This document shows positions 8,950-15,721 of a DNA stretch of 16,617 nucleotides, piece by piece. Position 1 is the first letter of the stretch. Each line of letters begins with the position of its first letter. Made by a program: the position numbers and the translations under genes. Source of the DNA: an uncultured Bacteroides sp. (GTDB lineage Bacteria; Bacteroidota; Bacteroidia; Bacteroidales; Bacteroidaceae); assembly GCA_900557355.1 (NCBI GenBank), contig USSR01000072.1, forward strand, positions 1 to 16,617, given 5' to 3'. Under the pieces are notes generated by a model. It was not told where the DNA came from. It searched no databases and saw only the letters and a program-made list of their open reading frames with translations.

Positions 8950-9897
8950 ATGAAACTAGCATGGTATTTACCTACTTTGCCATCGGTAAAGTGGAAGATT
9001 GCAACCCAATTGGGTGTAGAATATGCGGTAGCGGCATTGCCTGCCGAACGGTATTATATGAAACCGTGGGATTTCAAGGCTCTGCTTTATGCTAAAGAGA
9101 GTTTGAATGATGCAGGTCTGAAGCTTGAAGTGATTGAACCGGCTCCTCCCCATTATAAGATTAAGCTGGGATTGCCAGGCAGGGATGAAGAAATAGAGAT
9201 ATTCAAGCAAGTACTGAGAAATATGGCGGCTTTGGATATTCCTGTTTTATGTTACAATTTCATGCCCCAATCCGGTTGGTATCGTACCTCTTTTGCTAAA
9301 AAGGGGAGAGGTGGGGCATTGGTAACGGCATTTGATTCAAAATTGATGCAGGCAGCCCCGCAGTTGACTGAAGCCGGGACACAAACTGACATACAGATAT
9401 GGGACAATTATAAATACTTTATGGATAAGGTATTACCCGTAGCAGAAGCATGTAAAGTGAAACTGGCTCTTCATCCGGATGATCCTCCGGTACCTTCCTT
9501 GCAGGGAGTGTCGCGTATCTTTAGAAATGTAGAGAATTTCGACAAAGCCTTAGAACTTTATCCCAGCGATTACAACGGGATAACATTTTGCCAAGGTTCT
9601 TTTGCAGCCATGAATGAGGACATACCTTCTTTGATAAGACATTTCGGTCGGAAGATTTTCTTTGTCCATTTCCGAGATATACGTGGAGATGCAGATGCTT
9701 TTGAAGAGACATTCCATGATGAAGGGCAGACTGACATGAAAGCCTGCATGCGTGCATATAAGGAAATTGGGTTTGATGGAGTGATCCGTACAGACCATGC
9801 TCCTGTTATGGCTGGTGAGTCAGGAGAAAATCCGGCGTATGAGATGCTGGGACATATATTTGCGACAGGATATTTAAAAGGTTTATTAGAAGAATAA
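8950..9897 (+). CDS. uxuA: Short D-mannonate dehydratase-like enzyme (UxuA family)
   Basis: A 315-residue cytoplasmic TIM-barrel protein with strong UxuA signatures: LALHPDDPPVP (His175, Asp177-178), GITFCQGS (Cys214), FFVHFRDI (His240, Arg242, Asp243), the FHDEGQTDM stretch, and IRTDHAPVM (Asp282, His283). These His, Cys and Asp positions correspond to the metal-binding and catalytic set of mannonate dehydratases, which convert D-mannonate to KDG. The typical bacterial UxuA is about 350-390 residues, so this is a compact form, seemingly without the longer family's insertion. The start is three bases after the symporter stop. Its place beside UxaC and a UxuB-type SDR supports the mannonate role. 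A related aldonate as substrate cannot be excluded. Confidence 0.85.
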   Translation: MKLAWYLPTLPSVKWKIATQLGVEYAVAALPAERYYMKPWDFKALLYAKESLNDAGLKLEVIEPAPPHYKIKLGLPGRDEEIEIFKQVLRNMAALDIPVLCYNFMPQSGWYRTSFAKKGRGGALVTAFDSKLMQAAPQLTEAGTQTDIQIWDNYKYFMDKVLPVAEACKVKLALHPDDPPVPSLQGVSRIFRNVENFDKALELYPSDYNGITFCQGSFAAMNEDIPSLIRHFGRKIFFVHFRDIRGDADAFEETFHDEGQTDMKACMRAYKEIGFDGVIRTDHAPVMAGESGENPAYEMLGHIFATGYLKGLLEE

Positions 9898-9899
9898 AA

Positions 9900-10628
9900 A
9901 TGATTATGGACAATAATTTAATGAAGTTAGAGAAATTGATTGAGAAATTGGATAGGATAGATGGTATAGAGTTTCCGATTTCAGATCAAGAATTGTGTGA
10001 ACGTTACGAAAATCTTTATACAGGAGCCGTAAACGATGTTTTGCGTGAAGCCACATTGATGGATCAAGCCTTGCCGATTACTATCTTACCATTGCAGTTT
10101 GAAATGCGTGCGGCAGGCATCGCATTCACTATTCGCAGTAATCCGGACCCCACTGTCAAGGGGGAAATGGATATCAGGGCACAGATGCTGGATGATATGC
10201 CGAAAAATTGTTGTGTGGTATGGGACGCAGGTAATGAAGATGAAGCAGCTCATTGGGGAGAGGTAATGACAGCTTCCGCTATAGCCCGCGGAGCAAGATG
10301 TGCTGTGGTCAACGGTGGGCTGCGTGATACGATTCAGGTATTGAAGCAAGACTTTCCTATATTCTACCGTTACCGCAGTTCGAACGGTTCTTTAGGGAGA
10401 ACTAAAATAACAGGATATAATATACCGGTTAGGATTGGAAAAGTTTATATAAAGCCGGGAGATGTCATTTTTGGTGATGTGGATGGTGTGGTAGCCATTC
10501 CGCGTAGTATCGCCTATGACGTATTGTTGAGAGCTGAAGCTATCAAGCAGCAGGAGAGGGAGATGCGTACTTGGGTACATGAAGGCTTTTCTGCTCAGGA
10601 GATGGTAAAGAATGGTGGCTATTTTTAA
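9900..10628 (+). CDS. RraA/HMG aldolase-family protein, possible keto-acid aldolase
   Basis: A 242-residue cytoplasmic protein of the RraA-like superfamily, which includes class II pyruvate aldolases (HMG/CHA aldolase) and oxaloacetate decarboxylases as well as RraA itself. The active-site loop NGGLRD is present (Arg142 for substrate carboxylate, Asp143 for metal). The conserved WGEVMTASAIARGA helix and the GDVDGVVAIP motif (192-201) are also present. An extra N-terminal segment of about 30 residues precedes the TGAVNDVL start of the family fold. It begins two bases after the uxuA-like stop and sits inside the uronate operon, where a KDG-consuming enzyme would be expected. Cleavage of KDG or a related 2-keto acid to pyruvate is therefore attractive, but it is inference only. 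An alternative ATG lies at 9906. Confidence 0.8.
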   Translation: MIMDNNLMKLEKLIEKLDRIDGIEFPISDQELCERYENLYTGAVNDVLREATLMDQALPITILPLQFEMRAAGIAFTIRSNPDPTVKGEMDIRAQMLDDMPKNCCVVWDAGNEDEAAHWGEVMTASAIARGARCAVVNGGLRDTIQVLKQDFPIFYRYRSSNGSLGRTKITGYNIPVRIGKVYIKPGDVIFGDVDGVVAIPRSIAYDVLLRAEAIKQQEREMRTWVHEGFSAQEMVKNGGYF

Positions 10629-10640
10629 AGCAGCTTGAGT

Positions 10641-12041
10641 ATGGATAGTTTTATTAATGAGGATTTTCTGCTGACGACCCGTATTTCTAGGCAACTCTAT
10701 CATGAGATTGCTGAAAATCTTCCGGTTATAGACTTTCATAACCATCTGGACCCGCGAAAACTGGCAGAAAATCATAAATTCGTTGATTTGGCAGAATTGT
10801 GGATTCATGCTGATCCTTACAAACATCGTGTGATGCGTATAGCCGGTATTGACGAAGAGATGATTACAGGGGTTGGCATATCCGGTAAAGAACGGTATGA
10901 TACGTGGGCCTCCATATTCACACGTACCATTGGTAATCCTTTGTTCCATTGGTCATGTCTGGAGTTAAAACGCTTTTTCGGTATTGACGAAATCTTGAAT
11001 CGGGAAAATGCGGGGGAGATATGGAAGGTGTGCAATGACATCCTCCGGCAGCCGGGATGGGGAATGCTGGACATCTTGAAGAAATGTCGGGTGGAAATGT
11101 TATGTACTTCCGATGATTTATTGGCCGATTTCACTTGGCATCGCCAGGCATCCCTACAACCTCAGAATATTATAGTGAAGCCTTCGTTGCGGGCGGATTC
11201 GGTAATTTCTTTTACAACTCCTTCTTTCAAGGATTTCGTTTCGCAGTTAGCGGAGCTTTCAGGTATGAAAATAAAGTGTCTGGAAGATTATCTGAATGCA
11301 ATAGATATTCGTCTGAACCTTTTTTCTGATGCAGGATGCGAGTACGCCGACCATTCTTTGGATGCGGGTTTCAGGTTTGTACCGGTTTTATCGGGAGAGG
11401 CTTCGTCCTTATTCGGTAAATTGTTGCAGATTGGGGAAATCTCTCCTGCGGAAACGGTGAAATTACAGTCGTATGTCTTGTTGTTCATGGGGCGCTGCTA
11501 TGCACGGAGAAACTGGAACATGCAATTACATATTGGGGCCAAACGGGATACCAATACTCAGTTGCGGACACGGCTTGGTCCGGCGGGAGGATATGCAGCG
11601 ATCGGTTCGGCGTGCGATGTGAACAGTTTGGTTTGCTTCCTAGACACATTGAATGAGGAGGATTCGTTGCCTCGGACCATTTTGTATACATTAAATCCGG
11701 CGGACAATGCTGTTTTTGCCACACTGACCGGTTCATATTCGGGCAGTGGTATTTTAGGAAAAGTGCAATTTGGTCCTGCCTGGTGGTACAATGATCATTT
11801 GGAAGGAATGACGCAACAATTGCAGTCCCTATCTTCTTATGGACTTTTGAGCTGTTTTGTCGGTATGACGACAGATTCACGGAGTGTACTTTCCTTCTCG
11901 CGTCATGAATATTTCCGCAGGGTGCTTTGCCGGTTTATTGGTGAAAAGGTAGTCAGCGGAGAGTTCCCGTCGGATATGACTTTATTAGGCGATATAGTAA
12001 GAGACATTTGTTATAGAAATTGTAAAAATTGGAGGAAATAG
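10641..12041 (+). CDS. uxaC: Uronate isomerase (glucuronate isomerase family)
   Basis: A 466-residue amidohydrolase-superfamily enzyme that converts D-glucuronate to D-fructuronate (or D-galacturonate to D-tagaturonate). Family hallmarks are present in order: IDFHNHLDP with metal ligands His33 and His35; CTSDD where most members have TDDP; NMQLHIGAKRDTNTQL with His297; TLNPADN with Asp355; and the very typical VQFGPAWWYNDHLEGM and GMTTDSRSVLSFSRHEYFRR near the C-terminus. The length matches the family. I start at the ATG at 10641; a TTG at 10635 would add only two residues. The gap from the RraA-like gene is 12 bases and the SDR gene follows after two bases. Pairing with a mannonate oxidoreductase points to the glucuronate branch. 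Confidence 0.92.
   Translation: MDSFINEDFLLTTRISRQLYHEIAENLPVIDFHNHLDPRKLAENHKFVDLAELWIHADPYKHRVMRIAGIDEEMITGVGISGKERYDTWASIFTRTIGNPLFHWSCLELKRFFGIDEILNRENAGEIWKVCNDILRQPGWGMLDILKKCRVEMLCTSDDLLADFTWHRQASLQPQNIIVKPSLRADSVISFTTPSFKDFVSQLAELSGMKIKCLEDYLNAIDIRLNLFSDAGCEYADHSLDAGFRFVPVLSGEASSLFGKLLQIGEISPAETVKLQSYVLLFMGRCYARRNWNMQLHIGAKRDTNTQLRTRLGPAGGYAAIGSACDVNSLVCFLDTLNEEDSLPRTILYTLNPADNAVFATLTGSYSGSGILGKVQFGPAWWYNDHLEGMTQQLQSLSSYGLLSCFVGMTTDSRSVLSFSRHEYFRRVLCRFIGEKVVSGEFPSDMTLLGDIVRDICYRNCKNWRK
12031..12035 (+). promoter_or_regulatory. Shine-Dalgarno site setting the start of the SDR gene
   Basis: GGAGG lies eight bases before the ATG at 12044 and inside the last codons of uxaC. It supports the ATG rather than the in-frame TTG at 12029, which would place the site inside the coding region. 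A strong site of this kind is rare among the other starts here. Confidence 0.7.
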
Positions 12042-12043
12042 GT

Positions 12044-12889
12044 ATGAACAATATAAAAAAAGAAGAAGTGGCTGTCGTTACGGGAGCCGGTGGTACGTTA
12101 TGTTCGGAGTTAGCTGTAGACTTGGCTCGGAAGGGCTATCGAGTAGCCCTTATAGGTCGTAGTCTGGAAAAGTTGCGGAAGACGGAGAAGATGATAAAAG
12201 AGGCGGATGGGAATGTTTTGTCTGTTTCGTGTGATGTTCGTAATTTAGCGGAAGTAAAGAGGGCACATGCTTTGATTAACGAACAGTTTGGTGCATGTTC
12301 GATTCTTATTAACGGGGCGGGAGGTAACCAGCCGGAGGCAGTGACTAATATCAATGAATTTAACGAACGGGAATTGGAAGAGGAGCAAGGAGAATTGCGC
12401 GGTTTCTTTAATCTGGACATGAGCCGTTTCTTGGATGTGATTGATGTAAATATTATGGGCACGGTTATTCCTTGTCAGGTTTTTGCTCCGGATATGGTTC
12501 GGTTGGGCAAAGGATGTATCATCAATTTTGCATCAATGAATACTTATCGGCCTTTGTCGCGGGTACCGGCTTATGCTTTGAGCAAAGCAGGTATTGCAAA
12601 TTTCACCCAATGGTTGGCTGCCTATCTGGCACCGGCCCATATACGTGTGAATGCCATTGCTCCGGGATTTTTTCTGAATGACAGGAGCCGTAATCTGTTG
12701 ATGACTCCGGATGGTAACTTTTCGGAAAGGGGAAGTAACATTTTGCGTCAAACACCCATGAAGCATTTTGGGGAAGCGCAAGAGCTGGTAGGTTGTATGA
12801 ACTGGCTTATCAATGAAGAAGCTTCCGGCTTTGTAACCGGCATTACCATACCAATTGACGGAGGCTTTCTGGCTTGTAGCGGAGTCTGA
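12044..12889 (+). CDS. uxuB: SDR-type D-mannonate oxidoreductase (fructuronate reductase)
   Basis: A 281-residue short-chain dehydrogenase/reductase that interconverts D-fructuronate and D-mannonate with NAD(P)H. The Rossmann nucleotide loop is VTGAGGTLC (13-20). The catalytic set is Ser164 (NFASMN), Tyr177 and Lys181 (YALSK). NGAGGNQPEA and the C-terminal stretch IRVNAIAPGFFL, TPMKHFGEAQEL and IPIDGGFLACSGV match the SDR form of UxuB known from Bacillus and Thermotoga, which is unrelated to the E. coli UxuB fold. It begins two bases after uxaC stops, so translation is probably coupled. It completes the UxaC-UxuB-UxuA route to KDG. A different sugar-acid substrate (for example a KduD-like role) is less likely given the close sequence resemblance. 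Confidence 0.88.
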   Translation: MNNIKKEEVAVVTGAGGTLCSELAVDLARKGYRVALIGRSLEKLRKTEKMIKEADGNVLSVSCDVRNLAEVKRAHALINEQFGACSILINGAGGNQPEAVTNINEFNERELEEEQGELRGFFNLDMSRFLDVIDVNIMGTVIPCQVFAPDMVRLGKGCIINFASMNTYRPLSRVPAYALSKAGIANFTQWLAAYLAPAHIRVNAIAPGFFLNDRSRNLLMTPDGNFSERGSNILRQTPMKHFGEAQELVGCMNWLINEEASGFVTGITIPIDGGFLACSGV

Positions 12890-12901
12890 TTTTTAATTTT
12901 G
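12873..12901 (+). promoter_or_regulatory. Possible internal promoter before the GH105-type gene
   Basis: TAATTTTG at 12894-12901 matches the -7 element exactly and is the same 8-mer as in the two promoters at the left end. CTTG at 12873-12876 is a three-of-four match to the -33 box with a 17-base spacer. Transcription would start around 12908, just ahead of the ATG at 12920. It would separately drive the GH105, propeller, mutarotase and hydrolase genes. The -33 box overlaps the SDR coding end, and AT-rich matches arise by chance. Confidence 0.35.
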
Positions 12902-12919
12902 ATTAATGAAATGTTTATT

Positions 12920-14050
12920 ATGAAAAACAAGTTTGTAATTCTACCGATTATTGTGTTCTTTAATTTTCTTGCGCTGTATTCACAGCAAATACCGAAGCAG
13001 GAAGAAACTTTGAAACACATGCTGTTGGCCAATAATTATTTTATGGTCAAATATCCGGATCCTTGTCAACCTACATTTGTACATACCTTACGGCCAAGCA
13101 ATATATGGACGAGGGCTGTATATTTTGAAGGTTTGATGGCTTTTCATGCTATTTATCCCCAAAAGGAATTTTACGATTATGCTTTGAAATGGGCGGAATT
13201 CCATAAATGGGGGTTGGATAAAGGGACTGTTACTCGTCATGCAGACAATCAGTGTTGTGGGCAGACTTATATTGATTTGTATAACATTTGTCCTGATGAT
13301 CCTAATAAAATCAAGGATATAAAATTATCCATTGACATGATGGTGAATACACCTCAGAACGATGACTGGTGGTGGGTAGATGCCATCCAGATGTCTATGC
13401 CTGTATTTGCTAAGTTGGGCAGACTGACTGGAGAACAATCTTATTATGACAAGATGTGGGATTTGTATTCATTCACACGCAACCATCATGGCGATAAGGG
13501 GTTGTACAATCGTAAAGACGGGCTTTGGTATCGCGATAAGAGATTTGCCCCGCCTTATAAAGAGCCTAACGGACGAGACTGCTACTGGTCCAGGGGCAAT
13601 GGATGGGCATACGCTGCGCTGGCGCGTGTCATGAATCTGATTCCCCGAAAAGATAAGCATTACAAGGATTATCTGAAAGACTTTTTGCAGATGAGCAAGG
13701 CCATTAAACTTTGCCAGCGCGAAGACGGTTTTTGGAATGTAAGCCTACATGATCCCGGTAATTTTGGTGGAAAGGAAGGTACCGGTACCGCTTTATTTGT
13801 ATATGGTTTGGCATGGGGAATAAGGAACGGTATTTTGGATCGTGACGAATATCTGCCAATGACCTTGAAAGCTTGGAATGCTTTGGTAAAGGACTGTATG
13901 CATCCGAATGGTGCATTGGGATATATGCAAGGGAGAAGTAATAGTCCTAAGGCCGGTCAGCCCTTAACTTACGATTGTATACATGAACCGGAGGATTTTG
14001 CAGTAGGCTGCTTTTTGTTAGCCGCTTCGGAAATATATAAATTGAAATAG
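12920..14050 (+). CDS. GH105/GH88-type unsaturated uronyl hydrolase
   Basis: A 376-residue exported alpha/alpha-barrel hydrolase that removes the 4,5-unsaturated uronic acid left at chain ends by polysaccharide lyases. I prefer the ATG at 12920 because it gives a clean signal peptide (MKNKFVILPIIVFFNF, cleavage near YSQ); upstream in-frame TTG (12899) and ATG codons would spoil it. The DDWWWVDAIQM motif holds the likely catalytic Asp154, and YWSRGNGWAYAALARV (222-237) is the GH105 signature. The length matches YteR/YesR-type enzymes, known as unsaturated rhamnogalacturonyl hydrolases. The product is a 4-deoxy keto-uronate. It directly precedes the beta-propeller gene, a likely lyase that would make its substrate. 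The protein is probably periplasmic. Confidence 0.88.
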   Translation: MKNKFVILPIIVFFNFLALYSQQIPKQEETLKHMLLANNYFMVKYPDPCQPTFVHTLRPSNIWTRAVYFEGLMAFHAIYPQKEFYDYALKWAEFHKWGLDKGTVTRHADNQCCGQTYIDLYNICPDDPNKIKDIKLSIDMMVNTPQNDDWWWVDAIQMSMPVFAKLGRLTGEQSYYDKMWDLYSFTRNHHGDKGLYNRKDGLWYRDKRFAPPYKEPNGRDCYWSRGNGWAYAALARVMNLIPRKDKHYKDYLKDFLQMSKAIKLCQREDGFWNVSLHDPGNFGGKEGTGTALFVYGLAWGIRNGILDRDEYLPMTLKAWNALVKDCMHPNGALGYMQGRSNSPKAGQPLTYDCIHEPEDFAVGCFLLAASEIYKLK

Positions 14051-14060
14051 CATAAATATT

Positions 14061-15359
14061 ATGTATAGAAATATTTTGTTACTCATATGCGGGCTGTTGG
14101 GGAGTGTCTCTCTGTTACATGCTCAGAAACTGGTCAAAGCTGGTATGGGATATAGCAGTACGTCTGTTAATACTGCCATTTTTCGGACAAACTCCGTTAC
14201 TTCGAAAGGAAATATGCAATTTATTGCCTATTATGACGAAGATGGATATCTGACGTTGGGGAAACGCCGTTTAGGAAACGACCGTTTTGAAATACTCCGT
14301 TCACCTTATAAAGGAAAATGCGAGGATGCCCACAACGTTATCAGTATTGGTATCGACGGTAAAGGTTATCTGCATGTGGCTTTCAATCATCACAATGCTC
14401 CGTTGCAATATTGTAAAAGTGTGGAGGCTTATTCCCTCCGGCTGGATACGTTGCAATCTATGTTGGGTAAAGATGAAAGGAAGGTGACCTATCCCGAATT
14501 TTATACATTGAAAAATGGTGATTTGCTGTTTGCTTACCGTTTGGGTAAGTCCGGTCAGGGCAATCTTGTACTGAATAGGTACGATGTGCGGAAAGGCCAG
14601 TGGAAGCGCTTGCAGGATACTTTGATTGATGGTGAAGGACAGAGAAATGCATACTGGCAAATGTGTGTTGACAGGAAAGGAACCATACATGTTTCCTGGG
14701 TGTGGCGTGAGACGTCTGCTGTAGAGACGAACCATGATTTATGCTATGCCTGTTCCAAGGATGGAGGAATCACTTGGCAGAAGTCAACCGGTGAGCGGTA
14801 TCATCTTCCCATTAATGTGAGAAATGCAGAATATGCATTTAAAATTCCTCAGAAAAGTGAGTTGATAAACCAGACAAGTATGGCTACTGATAAAGAAGGC
14901 AATCCTTTTATTGCCGCATATTGGAAAGAACCCGGAGATGCTTGTCCGCAATATCGATTAGTCTTCATAGGAAAAGGAAATTGGCAAATGGTAAAGGTTG
15001 CCGATAGGCATACGGATTTTACATTAAGTGGGCGCGGTACCAAGATGATTCCTATGTCACGTCCTCGTTTGGCTGTTGACACCCGGGGAAAAGGAATATA
15101 TTATATATATCGTGATGTAGATCGTAATAGCCGGGTGACGGTAGCATACTCGGGTGACCTTTCAAAAGGGAACTGGAATGTGAGTGATCTGACAGATTTT
15201 TCGGTTGATGCATGGGAACCAAGTTATGATACAAATTTGTGGAACAAGCGGGGAATGCTGCATCTTTTTGTACAATGTACCTCACAGGGAGACGGAGAGA
15301 AAGTGAAGCAATCGGTTCCCCAACAAGTATATGTATTGGAAGTAGATACAAAACAATAA
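14061..15359 (+). CDS. BNR_4 beta-propeller protein, candidate rhamnose-uronate lyase
   Basis: A 432-residue exported protein with a signal peptide ending LLHAQ (residue 22). It matches the BNR_4 seven-bladed propeller group: AYYDEDGYLTLGKRRL near 56-71, then DAHNVISIGID (89-99) and LHVAFNHHNAPLQY (104-117). These are followed by YPEF (144-147), AYRLGKSGQGN (158-168), IHVSWVWRE and NHDLCYACSKDGGITW. This superfamily includes ulvan lyases PL24 and PL25, and the GH145/PL42 group acting on terminal L-rhamnose linked to glucuronate. The His-rich stretches are where those enzymes carry catalytic histidines, though I cannot align them exactly. Neighbours on both sides (GH105 and rhamnose mutarotase) are what a lyase cutting Rha-GlcA would need. 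The exact family and activity remain inference. Confidence 0.75.
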   Translation: MYRNILLLICGLLGSVSLLHAQKLVKAGMGYSSTSVNTAIFRTNSVTSKGNMQFIAYYDEDGYLTLGKRRLGNDRFEILRSPYKGKCEDAHNVISIGIDGKGYLHVAFNHHNAPLQYCKSVEAYSLRLDTLQSMLGKDERKVTYPEFYTLKNGDLLFAYRLGKSGQGNLVLNRYDVRKGQWKRLQDTLIDGEGQRNAYWQMCVDRKGTIHVSWVWRETSAVETNHDLCYACSKDGGITWQKSTGERYHLPINVRNAEYAFKIPQKSELINQTSMATDKEGNPFIAAYWKEPGDACPQYRLVFIGKGNWQMVKVADRHTDFTLSGRGTKMIPMSRPRLAVDTRGKGIYYIYRDVDRNSRVTVAYSGDLSKGNWNVSDLTDFSVDAWEPSYDTNLWNKRGMLHLFVQCTSQGDGEKVKQSVPQQVYVLEVDTKQ

Positions 15360-15365
15360 ATAATT

Positions 15366-15680
15366 ATGAAACGAGAAGCATTTAAAATGTTTTTGAAGCC
15401 GGGGTGCGAAGCTGAATATGAAAGAAGGCATGCACAGATATGGCCCGAATTGAAACAATTATTGTCAGAAAACGGAGTTTATGATTATTCCATTTATTGG
15501 GATAAGGATACCAATATCCTTTATGCTTGTCAGAAGATCAAAGGAGAAGCTTCATCCCAAGAAATGGGAAATACTCCTATTGTACAAAAATGGTGGGATT
15601 ATATGGCTGATATAATGGAAGTCAATCCGGATAATTCTCCAATAAGTATTCCACTTATAGAAGTCTTTCACATGGAATGA
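15366..15680 (+). CDS. rhaM: L-rhamnose mutarotase (RhaM/YiiL family)
   Basis: A 104-residue cytoplasmic protein, the same length as E. coli YiiL/RhaM, which speeds interconversion of alpha- and beta-L-rhamnose. The key positions of that enzyme fall at the same numbers here: Tyr18 and His22 in EYERRHAQIWPEL, and Trp76-Trp77 in KWWDYM. There is no signal peptide. It begins six bases after the propeller gene. No rhamnose isomerase, kinase or aldolase is in the window, so either the rest of the rhamnose pathway lies elsewhere or the protein acts on a related sugar such as L-fucose. COG3254 members do vary in substrate. Confidence 0.88.
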   Translation: MKREAFKMFLKPGCEAEYERRHAQIWPELKQLLSENGVYDYSIYWDKDTNILYACQKIKGEASSQEMGNTPIVQKWWDYMADIMEVNPDNSPISIPLIEVFHME

Positions 15681-15721
15681 AATAGAGATAAGTCTTAAGA
15701 TTGAATTACACGGACAACTTT

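Noticed and set aside
10392..10949. 185-codon minus-strand frame across the RraA-like and uxaC genes
   Set aside because: It spans two real genes on the opposite strand, has no family resemblance and a composition typical of reverse-strand shadows.
13778..13789. Perfect palindrome GGTACCGGTACC
   Set aside because: It sits in the middle of the GH105-type gene and encodes a Gly-Thr-Gly-Thr stretch; no regulatory role is suggested by its position.
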